From Pseudomonas sp. dw_358 (GTDB lineage: Bacteria > Pseudomonadota > Gammaproteobacteria > Pseudomonadales > Pseudomonadaceae): a stretch of 64,000 nt of DNA. Positions 25,295 to 33,693 of the stretch are shown here, piece by piece. The stretch covers positions 310,001-374,000 of the forward strand of contig NZ_JAAVUX010000003.1 in NCBI RefSeq assembly GCF_018449655.1, written 5' to 3'. Position 1 is the first letter of the stretch, and every line of letters starts with the position of its first letter. The notes below the pieces were generated by a model, which searched no databases, had not been told where the DNA came from, and worked only from the letters and a program-made list of their open reading frames with translations. A program made the position numbers and the translations under genes.

Positions 25295-25726
25295 TCACTT
25301 CTTGATCACATCTCCCCGTTGGGCCGCCAGCCGCGCCAGCAGGCGGTTCTGCGCGGGGACCGGGACGTTCTGGGCGTTCATGCTGTCGATCAGGTCTTCC
25401 ACCAGCGCGTTGAACTCGGCCTTGCCGATGTTCTGGCCCTTGTGGACCTCGGCCATGCTGTCGCCGGTATAGCGGCAAGGGCCACCCGCCTCCATGCAGA
25501 ACTTCAACACCAATTGATCGCGCAGGCGCAGCGGCTCGACATGCTGGAAGTGCCGATTGATGCGCGAGTCATGGGCAATATTGATCAGCATGCCCTCGAC
25601 GATGCGGTTGATACCGGGCCGCTCGCCGAGCTCACGGTAGAGGCTGTCGTCTTTCGGCGGCTGCAATGCGCAGGCGCTCAGCAAGAGCAGGCAAGCCACC
25701 GTCCATCCACGCCACAACGCACTCAT
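25295..25726 (-). CDS. Group 1 truncated hemoglobin, lipoprotein form
   Basis: 143 residues. A lipoprotein signal (LLLLSACALQ, Cys about 19) precedes a truncated-globin domain of trHb group I with GPCRYTGDSMAEVHKGQNI; the His is the proximal haem ligand. Truncated globins bind O2 and NO. A lipid anchor is uncommon and puts it in the periplasm. It ends the four-gene operon starting at 29627, two bases after the DUF3034 gene. Confidence 0.88.
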   Translation of the reverse strand: MSALWRGWTVACLLLLSACALQPPKDDSLYRELGERPGINRIVEGMLINIAHDSRINRHFQHVEPLRLRDQLVLKFCMEAGGPCRYTGDSMAEVHKGQNIGKAEFNALVEDLIDSMNAQNVPVPAQNRLLARLAAQRGDVIKK

Positions 25727-25727
25727 C

Positions 25728-26597
25728 TTAAAAAGCCCCCTGCACGGAAAGGTAGGTGCCGTTCTGATTGTTCAGCGTGGCGATTTCACCCAGCTGCGCG
25801 TACGCCAGCACGAAGGACAGATGCTTGTTGGGGAAGTAGCCGACAAACAGATCAGCCCAGTCACTTTCACCGGCAAAGGACAAGTTGTCCGGTTTTTCAC
25901 GGTATTCGACGCCCATGGCCCAGTGGGGGTTGACCAGCACCGCCACCGAACCTTCCTTGAGCACACTGCGGCTGTCACGGCGATCACCGCCAAAGCCAAG
26001 CAGACCGTTTTCGTTGGCGCGGCTGTAGCGAACACCGCCGTTGACCACCAGGTTGTAGCCAAAGAATGCCCCCATGAACAGGCGGCTTGCGGTCAGGTAA
26101 CCGTCCACATCGGCGTCACGCTTGGCGCCCACCAGACTGGGGATCAGGAAGTCATTCTGATGTTTGTATTCCAGCCCCAGCGACACCTGCGGCAGGCGGT
26201 CGTAGATCAGGTCGCCGAACAGCCTGACCTTGGCGCCGAAAATGTCCATGCCCAGGTGGTCCTGCGGCAAGTTGAGCTTGTGCACCAGGCTGCCCAGGTT
26301 GAAATCCTGATGGGCATAGGACAGCTCGACGCGGTTGTTCCAGGACGCCGCGAGGCCGGCCACATCCAGGCGATAGTCCGGCAACCAGACCCGCGTGGCA
26401 AAGGCGCTCGCGCCCCACTGCCCTTCATCGCCGTAGCTGGTGATGACTGCCCACGGCGTGATACCGCCGCCGGCCGCGCCGTCGATGCTGGTGCCCCCGC
26501 CCGTGGCGATCAGGCGACCGTCGTCAGCCTCGGCCTGAGGTGCCAGCGACACCGAGCAGGCCATGGCCATGAATACAGCAGGCAAGTAACGTTTCAT
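25728..26597 (-). CDS. DUF3034 family protein (outer-membrane-like)
   Basis: 289 residues with a signal peptide (residues 1-24, ending EA) and a beta-rich, aromatic sequence. The TGGGTSIDGAAGGGITPWA start of the mature part and the C-terminal phenylalanine (VQGAF) point to an outer-membrane beta barrel. The family is known only as DUF3034. It lies between the GGDEF-EAL gene and the truncated globin gene, with 2-3 bases on either side. Confidence 0.85.
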   Translation of the reverse strand: MKRYLPAVFMAMACSVSLAPQAEADDGRLIATGGGTSIDGAAGGGITPWAVITSYGDEGQWGASAFATRVWLPDYRLDVAGLAASWNNRVELSYAHQDFNLGSLVHKLNLPQDHLGMDIFGAKVRLFGDLIYDRLPQVSLGLEYKHQNDFLIPSLVGAKRDADVDGYLTASRLFMGAFFGYNLVVNGGVRYSRANENGLLGFGGDRRDSRSVLKEGSVAVLVNPHWAMGVEYREKPDNLSFAGESDWADLFVGYFPNKHLSFVLAYAQLGEIATLNNQNGTYLSVQGAF

Positions 26598-26599
26598 GG

Positions 26600-28969
26600 T
26601 TAATGGACCAGAATGGAAGGGGCGGTAAGGGGCTGTCGAACCCAGGTTTCGAATGCCTGGGGCGGCAGCGGCCGGCTGATCAAGTAACCCTGGGCGGTAT
26701 CGCACTCCCAACGTTCGAGCAAGCGCAGGCTGCGTTCGTACTCGACGCCCTCGGCAACCACTTTCAGCCCCAGGTTGTGGCTCATTTCAATGGTGGAACG
26801 AACGATAACGGCGTCTTCACTGGTTTCATCCAGGTCGCGGACAAACGATTGGTCGATCTTCAGCTCCTGCACCGGCAAGCGTTTGAGGTGAGCCAGAGAC
26901 GAGTAACCCGTGCCGAAGTCATCCACCGACAGGCTGATGCCGCAATTGCGCAGGCTGTTGAGCACTTTCAGGGCGGCTTCCGGCTCGCGCATGATGGCGC
27001 TCTCGGTGATCTCGAAAATCAACTGCTGTGCCGGTACGTTGTGCAGCTTGAGCAGACGGAGGACCCGTTCGAGCAGGTCGCCGCCGGTGAGATCTTCGGC
27101 CGAAATGTTCAGCGACACCTGAATGCGCAGCCCGCGGCTGTTCCACTCGGCCAGTTGGCGGATACCTTCTTCGATCACCCAGCGGGTCAGAATCTGGATA
27201 CTGCCGGTACGCTCGGCCAGCTCGATGAACTCGCCCGGCGAGACCATGCCGAAGTGCGGATGCTGCCAGCGCAGCAAGGCCTCGGCCTGTACCACGCGTT
27301 GTTGGCGAATGTCGAGCTTGGGCTGGTAGTGCAGCATCAGCTCGCCATTGGTCGCCGCCCGGCGCAGATCGCGAATCAGGCGGATTTGTCGCTGATGGGC
27401 CAGGTCGCGGCCGTGCTGATAGACCTGCAAGCGACCCGGCATGTCACCGGCATCCTTCATGGCGATAGCGGCGCGGCCCAGCAGCTCTTCGGCGGTGATG
27501 CCGTCGGCCGGGTAGGCGGCGATGCCGATACGGCAGTCGATGCTCACGTCCTGTCCGCCGAACCGGTGTGGCTGCAAAAGGACTTGCTGCAGGGTGTCGG
27601 CCCTGGCCACGGCGCTGGCGCTGTCCATGTTCTCCAGCAGCACCAGAAACTCGTCGGTGATCAAGTGCGCGACGGTATCGCCGGGGCGGATAAATTCCCG
27701 CAGGTTTTCGCCAATCTGTTGCAGCAGGCGGTCGATGAACGCAGGGCCGCCGGTGTCGCTCAGCGCCTTGAGGTTATCGACCCCCAGATAGAGCAATGCC
27801 ACGGGACGGTCGGCGGAGATTGCGCTGCCAAGACGCTCCATGGCCAACGCGCGGTTGGGCAGACCGGTCAAGGCATCGTGGAGGGCATTGTGGGCAAGCA
27901 GCACTTCGCGCTCGGCAATGCCTTGCTGCATGCTGTGAATGGCGTTGGCCAAAAGCCCCAGCTCGTCGGCGCGCTGTACGGGCAACTGGGTGTGATAGTC
28001 ACCCAGACGAATGCGGTCGGCGGCGACGGCCAGCGCCCGCACCGGCTGAGAGACGCTGCGAGCCAGCAACAGTGCACCGATCAGCGACGCCAGCAGAGCC
28101 GCCATGGCGATCAGCAGAATATTGTGGTCCAGTGGGGCAAAAGCGCCGAGAGCCGCATCCAGCGGGCTTTGCAGCAGGGCAATGACCTGACTGCTGGCCG
28201 CGTCTGGCGATCCAGACAGCATCAGAACCTGGCTGAGAAAGCGCTGGCCCTCATGCTCGCTGAGGGTGATGGTGCGGCCTTGACCGGCATTGCTCTGGAT
28301 CCAGTGCACCAAGGGGTCCAGCATCACGATGGGCTGAGTGGTGATCAGTTGACCGGGCACACCTTTATCCACGGCCAGAAAAGATACTTCGAGGTTGCTC
28401 AGCTCATGCAGCTCTTTGGCGAAAGCGGCGTCCATGCTGAAGCCGACCACCACCCGGGCGATCGGCAGCGGCGCCAGTACCGGTGTTTCCACCAACAGGT
28501 GCGGCTGCCCCTGGAGCGCGACGATGATCATCGACTGACCGGTGCGACGGGCATCGCGCATGGCCTGGTCGAAAGGGAACACGCTGTCGACGGGGACCGC
28601 ATCCACGGTGCTGCCCAGCACCTTGCCATCCATCCCCAACAGAAACATGTCGCTGGCGTTGATGCGCCCGCCGTGGTTGAGCAGGGCCGAGCGGATGGTG
28701 GCCGAATCGCCACTGGCAACGGCATCGCGAAAACCGAAGTCGGCGGCCAGCACCTGCACGCCATCGCGCAGGCGGCGGCCGCGGGTGTCCAGCAGACGTT
28801 CGAACAATTTGGTGCCCAGCTGCAACTGCGCACTGGCCTGGCTGCGTACGGCCTCGTTGGTGGCAACTTTGACCGCCATTGTAAGCGCGCCGATCACCAC
28901 CAGCAGCAGCAGGATCAGTACCCCGGCGATGCGCGCCTGAAAGCTATTTTTGAGGTTCACTGAGGGCAT
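26600..28969 (-). CDS. Membrane sensor with degenerate GGDEF and intact EAL domain (c-di-GMP phosphodiesterase)
   Basis: 789 residues: membrane helix 11-33, a ~230-residue periplasmic sensor, second helix near 270-290, HAMP linker, GGDEF domain (about 355-520) in which the GG[D/E]EF motif reads ITDEF, and EAL domain (about 530-785) with EALLRW, the ENE/DDFGTG motifs (DDFGTGYSS) and KIDQSF. The cyclase part is likely inactive or regulatory and the EAL part catalytic, lowering c-di-GMP. Its ATG lies 26 bases inside the end of the upstream cupredoxin gene. Confidence 0.93.
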   Translation of the reverse strand: MPSVNLKNSFQARIAGVLILLLLVVIGALTMAVKVATNEAVRSQASAQLQLGTKLFERLLDTRGRRLRDGVQVLAADFGFRDAVASGDSATIRSALLNHGGRINASDMFLLGMDGKVLGSTVDAVPVDSVFPFDQAMRDARRTGQSMIIVALQGQPHLLVETPVLAPLPIARVVVGFSMDAAFAKELHELSNLEVSFLAVDKGVPGQLITTQPIVMLDPLVHWIQSNAGQGRTITLSEHEGQRFLSQVLMLSGSPDAASSQVIALLQSPLDAALGAFAPLDHNILLIAMAALLASLIGALLLARSVSQPVRALAVAADRIRLGDYHTQLPVQRADELGLLANAIHSMQQGIAEREVLLAHNALHDALTGLPNRALAMERLGSAISADRPVALLYLGVDNLKALSDTGGPAFIDRLLQQIGENLREFIRPGDTVAHLITDEFLVLLENMDSASAVARADTLQQVLLQPHRFGGQDVSIDCRIGIAAYPADGITAEELLGRAAIAMKDAGDMPGRLQVYQHGRDLAHQRQIRLIRDLRRAATNGELMLHYQPKLDIRQQRVVQAEALLRWQHPHFGMVSPGEFIELAERTGSIQILTRWVIEEGIRQLAEWNSRGLRIQVSLNISAEDLTGGDLLERVLRLLKLHNVPAQQLIFEITESAIMREPEAALKVLNSLRNCGISLSVDDFGTGYSSLAHLKRLPVQELKIDQSFVRDLDETSEDAVIVRSTIEMSHNLGLKVVAEGVEYERSLRLLERWECDTAQGYLISRPLPPQAFETWVRQPLTAPSILVH

Positions 28970-29627
28970 TACCAAATGCGTTGCCGAAGGCGCTGGGCGC
29001 GGGCGCAGCCGTTGCATCGCCAGCGGGCGGTTGAACCGCCAGGGAGAAGTTGTGGCTGGTGCCGGCAGCAGCAATATCCAGCTCACCACCCGACTGATTG
29101 AGCATGTCGGTGACTTGCGGGTGCCACAGGGTCACGCTGTAATGGCCAGCAGGCAGTTGATCGATGCTCAGCTTGCCATTGGCATCGGTGACGGCGAACC
29201 AGGGGTCGTCACTGACGTAGATGTAGCCCAGCATCCAGTCGTGAATGTTGCAGCCCAGCACGACCACGCCGGGCTTGTCGAACAGCAGCGGATCGGTGGG
29301 CGTGCCCTCATAGAGACGCAGCTCGAAGCGCTTGGGCGCCGAGAACGAGTAGACCTGATGACGAATGTTATCGCTGTTGGGAAAACTGATCAGCGTCCCG
29401 GTCCGCACGGCCAGCACGTGGGGCACGAATTCCTGCTTGCGCTGGTCCATGATGGCTTTGGCACCTGGAGTTGCCGGCAATGGGCCACCTCGCAGGGTCA
29501 GCACCGCACCGGACAGCGGGTGCCCTTGCTGGTCAACGACCTGAGCCTGCAATGACGCGGCATTGAGCCATGAGCTACAGACCAGCAAGGTCGCAGCCAT
29601 CCCTGTTCGAATCAAGATTCCACGCAT
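28944..29627 (-). CDS. Periplasmic cupredoxin-like protein (methylamine-utilisation-like)
   Basis: 227 residues: signal peptide (1-23), then an Ig-like/cupredoxin domain. A Cys-His pair of the copper-binding sort is present in VVLGCNIHDWMLGYI; an upstream His lies in DNIRHQVYSFS. Pseudomonads annotate such proteins as methylamine utilisation proteins from this similarity. C-terminus is Ala/Pro-rich. First gene of a four-gene operon (cupredoxin, GGDEF-EAL, DUF3034, truncated globin) that suggests sensing of O2, NO or a redox signal (inference). Confidence 0.82.
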   Translation of the reverse strand: MRGILIRTGMAATLLVCSSWLNAASLQAQVVDQQGHPLSGAVLTLRGGPLPATPGAKAIMDQRKQEFVPHVLAVRTGTLISFPNSDNIRHQVYSFSAPKRFELRLYEGTPTDPLLFDKPGVVVLGCNIHDWMLGYIYVSDDPWFAVTDANGKLSIDQLPAGHYSVTLWHPQVTDMLNQSGGELDIAAAGTSHNFSLAVQPPAGDATAAPAPSAFGNAFGNALSEPQK

Positions 29628-29728
29628 TCCGAGCACCCATCATCGGCCAAACCAGACACAGCACCTACAGCGTAGTCAGTGCGCATGTGAAAGTTATCGA
29701 CCGCTGTGGGCAAAGCTGTAACAGCCCA

Positions 29729-29757
29729 TTGAAACCGAGTGCCCATCGCCCCATCTA
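29729..29757 (+). promoter_or_regulatory. Sigma-32 (heat-shock) type promoter of the second Lon gene
   Basis: TTGAAA (29729-29734), 14 bases, CCCCATCTA (29749-29757). This fits the RpoH consensus (CTTGAAA, 11-16 bases, CCCCATNT) closely. The inferred start of transcription is about 25 bases before the ATG at 29787. Confidence 0.8.
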
Positions 29758-29786
29758 AGCACCATGACCCATTGCGCAGGTGCCCC

Positions 29787-32219
29787 ATGAGCGACCAGCA
29801 AGAACACCCGGACACTCAAGACTCTCTGGACGGCCACGCCGACCTGGACAGCGATCACATCGAACACTCGACCCACTCCAGCACCGAGCTGACCCTCCCC
29901 GGCCAGAACCTGCCCGACAAGGTCTACATCATCCCGATCCACAACCGTCCGTTCTTTCCCGCCCAGGTGTTGCCCGTCATCGTCAACGAAGAGCCTTGGG
30001 CCGAAACTCTGGACCTGGTGGCCAAGACCCCGCATCACTCGCTGGCGCTGTTTTTCATGGAAACGCCGCCAGACACCCGCCATTTCGATACCTCGAACCT
30101 GCCGCTGTACGGCACCCTGGTGAAGATCCACCACGCCAGCCGCGAAAACGGCAAGCTGCAGTTCGTCGCTCAGGGCCTGTCGCGGGTGCGCATTCGCACC
30201 TGGCTCAAGCACCATCGACCGCCTTACCTGGTGGAGGTTGAGTACCCGCATCAGCCCACCGAGCCGACCGACGAGGTCAAGGCCTACGGCATGGCGCTGA
30301 TCAATGCGATCAAGGAACTGCTGCCGCTCAACCCGCTGTACAGCGAAGAGCTGAAGAACTACCTGAACCGTTTCAGCCCCAACGACCCGTCGCCGCTGAC
30401 GGATTTCGCCGCTGCCCTGACGTCCGCCACCGGCACCGAATTGCAGGAAGTGCTGGACTGCGTCCCCATGCTCAAGCGCATGGAAAAAGTCCTGCCCATG
30501 CTGCGCAAGGAAGTGGAAGTCGCGCGCTTGCAGAAGGAGATCTCGGCCGAGGTCAACAAGCAGATCGGCGAACATCAGCGAGAGTTCTTCCTCAAGGAGC
30601 AGCTCAAGGTCATCCAGCAAGAGCTGGGCCTGACCAAGGATGACCGCAGTGCCGACGTCGAGCAGTTCGAGCAGCGTCTGCAAGACAAGACCCTGCCGGC
30701 TGCGGCGAAAAAACGTATCGACGAAGAAATGAACAAGCTGTCGATCCTCGAGACCGGGTCGCCAGAGTACGCCGTGACCCGCAACTACCTGGACTGGGCC
30801 ACCGCCCTGCCTTGGGGTGTATATGGCAAGGACAAACTTGACCTCAAGCACGCGCGCAAGGTTCTGGATCAGCATCATGCCGGCCTTGACGACATCAAGA
30901 GCCGCATCCTCGAATTCCTTGCGGTGGGCGCCTATAAAGGCGAAATCAGCGGCTCCATCGTGCTGCTGGTGGGCCCTCCGGGCGTGGGCAAGACCAGCAT
31001 CGGCAAATCCATTGCCGAATCCCTGGGCCGGCCGTTTTACCGGTTCAGCGTCGGCGGCATGCGAGACGAGGCGGAAATCAAGGGTCATCGGCGCACCTAC
31101 ATCGGCGCGCAACCGGGCAAGCTGGTGCAAGCCCTGAAAGACGTCGAAGTCATGAACCCTGTGATCATGCTCGATGAAATCGACAAGATGGGTCAGAGCT
31201 ATCAGGGCGACCCGGCGTCAGCGCTGTTGGAAACCCTGGACCCGGAACAGAACGTCGATTTTCTCGATCACTATCTGGACCTGCGCCTGGACCTGTCCAA
31301 GGTGCTGTTCGTCTGCACCGCCAACACCCTGGACTCGATTCCCGGCCCGTTACTGGACCGCATGGAAGTCATTCGTCTGTCCGGTTACATCACCGAAGAG
31401 AAGCTGGCGATTGCCAAGCGCCACCTGTGGCCCAAGCAACTGGAGAAGGCTGGCGTCGACAAATCGCGCCTGGCCATCAGCGACGGCGCCCTGCGCGCGG
31501 TGATCGAAGGCTACGCGCGGGAAGCCGGCGTTCGGCAATTGGAGAAACAGCTCGGCAAGCTGGTCCGCAAAGCGGTGGTCAAGCTGCTGGATGACCGCAA
31601 CGCGGTGATTCGCATCGGCAACAAGGACCTGGAGGCCTCGCTGGGCATGCCGGTGTTCCGCAGCGAGCAGGTGCTGTCGGGCAAAGGCGTGATCACCGGG
31701 CTGGCCTGGACCAGCATGGGCGGTGCCACGCTGCCGATCGAAGCCACGCGCATCCACACCCTCAATCGCGGCTTCAAGCTCACCGGGCAGCTGGGCGACG
31801 TGATGAAGGAGTCGGCGGAAATCGCCTACAGCTACGTCAGCTCCAACCTCAAGCAATACGGGGCCGACCCGACGTTTTTCGATGAGGCTTTTGTGCACAT
31901 GCACGTGCCGGAAGGTGCCACCCCCAAGGACGGTCCCAGCGCCGGTGTGACCATGGCCAGTGCCCTGCTCTCTCTGGCCCGCGACCAGGCACCGAAGAAA
32001 GGCGTGGCGATGACCGGTGAGCTGACCCTCACCGGCCATGTCCTGCCCATCGGCGGTGTACGGGAAAAAGTCATTGCGGCGCGGCGACAGAAAATCACCG
32101 AATTGATTCTGCCGGAGCCGAATCGGGGCAACTTCGAAGAGTTGCCTGATTACCTCAAGCAAGGGCTGACCGTGCATTTTGCGAAACGCTTCGCTGATGT
32201 CGCCAAAGTGCTTTTCTGA
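29787..32219 (+). CDS. asrA: ATP-dependent Lon-family protease, AsrA type (second Lon)
   Basis: 810 residues. An acidic N-terminal tail (about 1-45) precedes the Lon substrate domain, the AAA+ module (Walker A GPPGVGKTSIGK) and the C-terminal protease with the Ser-Lys dyad Ser718 (KDGPSAGV) and Lys761 (GGVREK), exactly 43 residues apart as in E. coli Lon. Start at 29787 (MSDQQEH) rather than the longer frame. PA0779, called AsrA, is the P. aeruginosa counterpart and is followed by icp as here. With the sigma-32-type promoter it is a stress-induced protein-quality protease. Confidence 0.93.
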   Translation: MSDQQEHPDTQDSLDGHADLDSDHIEHSTHSSTELTLPGQNLPDKVYIIPIHNRPFFPAQVLPVIVNEEPWAETLDLVAKTPHHSLALFFMETPPDTRHFDTSNLPLYGTLVKIHHASRENGKLQFVAQGLSRVRIRTWLKHHRPPYLVEVEYPHQPTEPTDEVKAYGMALINAIKELLPLNPLYSEELKNYLNRFSPNDPSPLTDFAAALTSATGTELQEVLDCVPMLKRMEKVLPMLRKEVEVARLQKEISAEVNKQIGEHQREFFLKEQLKVIQQELGLTKDDRSADVEQFEQRLQDKTLPAAAKKRIDEEMNKLSILETGSPEYAVTRNYLDWATALPWGVYGKDKLDLKHARKVLDQHHAGLDDIKSRILEFLAVGAYKGEISGSIVLLVGPPGVGKTSIGKSIAESLGRPFYRFSVGGMRDEAEIKGHRRTYIGAQPGKLVQALKDVEVMNPVIMLDEIDKMGQSYQGDPASALLETLDPEQNVDFLDHYLDLRLDLSKVLFVCTANTLDSIPGPLLDRMEVIRLSGYITEEKLAIAKRHLWPKQLEKAGVDKSRLAISDGALRAVIEGYAREAGVRQLEKQLGKLVRKAVVKLLDDRNAVIRIGNKDLEASLGMPVFRSEQVLSGKGVITGLAWTSMGGATLPIEATRIHTLNRGFKLTGQLGDVMKESAEIAYSYVSSNLKQYGADPTFFDEAFVHMHVPEGATPKDGPSAGVTMASALLSLARDQAPKKGVAMTGELTLTGHVLPIGGVREKVIAARRQKITELILPEPNRGNFEELPDYLKQGLTVHFAKRFADVAKVLF

Positions 32220-32253
32220 TAGAAAGGAGCTCTTGCCCTGACTGGAGCTCCCG

Positions 32254-32652
32254 ATGACTGCTTCTCGCCTGCTTGCTGCCACCGGCCTGATCCTGCTGAC
32301 CGCGTGTACCGCGAACCGGCAGGGCGGGCAAAATGTGACGGTGACACGTCAGGGCGACTGCCCGCTGCACTTGCAAGCGGGACAGAAACTGACCCTGACC
32401 CTGCCCAGCGATCCCACCACGGGTTATCGCTGGCGGGTACGGAATGCTGGCCAGCCAGTGCTGCGCAGTCTTGGACCTGAGGTGTTCAGCAATCCGGAAG
32501 ACGTCGGCGTGGTCGGAGCGGCCGGGCAATCATCTTGGCGTTTCGACGTGTCGCAGGCAGGGAGCGGCGCCCTGCTGCTGGTGTACCAGCAGCCGTGGGC
32601 GCCTGAGGTGAATCCGATCAAGTCGTTCGAGTGCGTGATTGTCGTGCAGTGA
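32254..32652 (+). CDS. icp: Chagasin-family inhibitor of cysteine peptidase (lipoprotein)
   Basis: 132 residues. Lipoprotein signal (LLAATGLILLTACTA, Cys18) and a small Ig-like domain. The inhibitory loops of the I42 family are visible: NPTTGY-like loop (SDPTTGYRW), the middle loop GQSSWRFD region (VVGAAGQSSW), and the RPW/QPW loop (YQQPWAP). Inhibits papain-like cysteine peptidases; in P. aeruginosa the homolog PA0778 is next to asrA as here. Confidence 0.87.
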   Translation: MTASRLLAATGLILLTACTANRQGGQNVTVTRQGDCPLHLQAGQKLTLTLPSDPTTGYRWRVRNAGQPVLRSLGPEVFSNPEDVGVVGAAGQSSWRFDVSQAGSGALLLVYQQPWAPEVNPIKSFECVIVVQ

Positions 32653-32673
32653 CCGCTGGAGAGCGGCACTGGC

Positions 32674-33693
32674 TCACGCTTGCGGGAGCGAATCGATGAA
32701 GCTGTTCATCTGCTTGAAGTGCCCCTCGATTTCGGTGAATGAGGTCGGGTCGGTCACCCGCGTATCCAGGCCAAGATCTAGAAAAGCGTGATAGATCACC
32801 ACGATTTTGCTGATTTCTGCATCCCATGTCTCGGCGGCCAGCCAAGCGGTCGGGACTTGGGCAAACGCCTGGAGCTGGCTCATTTGTGCGCGGATCGTTT
32901 TTTGATCGGCGTGGAGCTGCTTGCTCAGTTCGCCGACTTCGTCTCTCAGTTCGTCGCGTTTCTGCGCCAGTACCGTGTACCTGCGGATCTCGCCAAAGAA
33001 CTCGACATGTTCTTCAAGCTTGCCTATCACGGCCATGACCAGCGCTTTATCGATGCCCTGGTTCTTGACTGTATTCAGGGCAACTTCAGCCTCTTGCGCC
33101 GTCGGGAGCGCCTTTTTGAACAAGTCTTCGAGCCCATGACGCTTGAATAGATCGAGGGCTTCGCTGATATCGGTCGCTGCCTGGTTCATGGTGGCGATCC
33201 GGGTCTGCAGCTGAGCGACCTGCGCCTGTGCGGCCTCGTTCTCCTTTTCCAGACAACGCTGCAAATGTGCGAGCTCCGGCCGAGCCACCGCGCGAATTCG
33301 CTGCAAGCCCTTTTCCAGAATCCTCACGCCTTCCCTGACAGCATCAAGGCCATAGGCCACCATCGTGACCGACAGCGTCGTCAGCTCCTCCCGCCGTCGG
33401 GCGCACTGGCTTTCATTCAAGCTGGCATCACTCTCCAGCGCGGCGAAGGCATCATTTATCTGGGCCAGCCCGACATAATGCAGAGCGGCTTGCGTGGCTG
33501 CACCGCGCTCATAGAACTTCTCATAGCTGTCCTGGGCCACTGATTTCAGCAGCACCAGCTGCTCCTGAATAACCGGTAGCGATTGACCCACCCCCAAGCG
33601 GATCGCAGACCTCAGGTCCTTGAGGCTGTTGCGAAGGGTCGTGCCGTCCGGGGTCTCAAGGGATTCGTTGACGAAGTTGACAGTTCTCATCAT
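32674..33693 (-). CDS. xaxB: Alpha-xenorhabdolysin-type binary toxin, subunit B (XaxB-like)
   Basis: 339 residues, almost wholly helical with heptad patterns (for example ARPELAHLQRCLEKENEAAQ and IGKLEEHVEFFGEIRRY). No signal peptide, as in the Xenorhabdus and Photorhabdus toxins. Length agrees with XaxB (about 340). The partner gene upstream overlaps it by four bases (ATGA). XaxB is the membrane-stabilising or activating half of a two-part alpha-helical pore-forming cytotoxin. Assignment is from recognised family features and gene pairing, with lower certainty than for subunit A. Confidence 0.78.
   Translation of the reverse strand: MMRTVNFVNESLETPDGTTLRNSLKDLRSAIRLGVGQSLPVIQEQLVLLKSVAQDSYEKFYERGAATQAALHYVGLAQINDAFAALESDASLNESQCARRREELTTLSVTMVAYGLDAVREGVRILEKGLQRIRAVARPELAHLQRCLEKENEAAQAQVAQLQTRIATMNQAATDISEALDLFKRHGLEDLFKKALPTAQEAEVALNTVKNQGIDKALVMAVIGKLEEHVEFFGEIRRYTVLAQKRDELRDEVGELSKQLHADQKTIRAQMSQLQAFAQVPTAWLAAETWDAEISKIVVIYHAFLDLGLDTRVTDPTSFTEIEGHFKQMNSFIDSLPQA

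Noticed and set aside
26603..28963. 786-codon plus-strand frame
   Set aside because: Antisense shadow of the GGDEF-EAL gene.
29694..31130. 478-codon minus-strand frame
   Set aside because: Antisense shadow of the Lon gene, which has all catalytic motifs.
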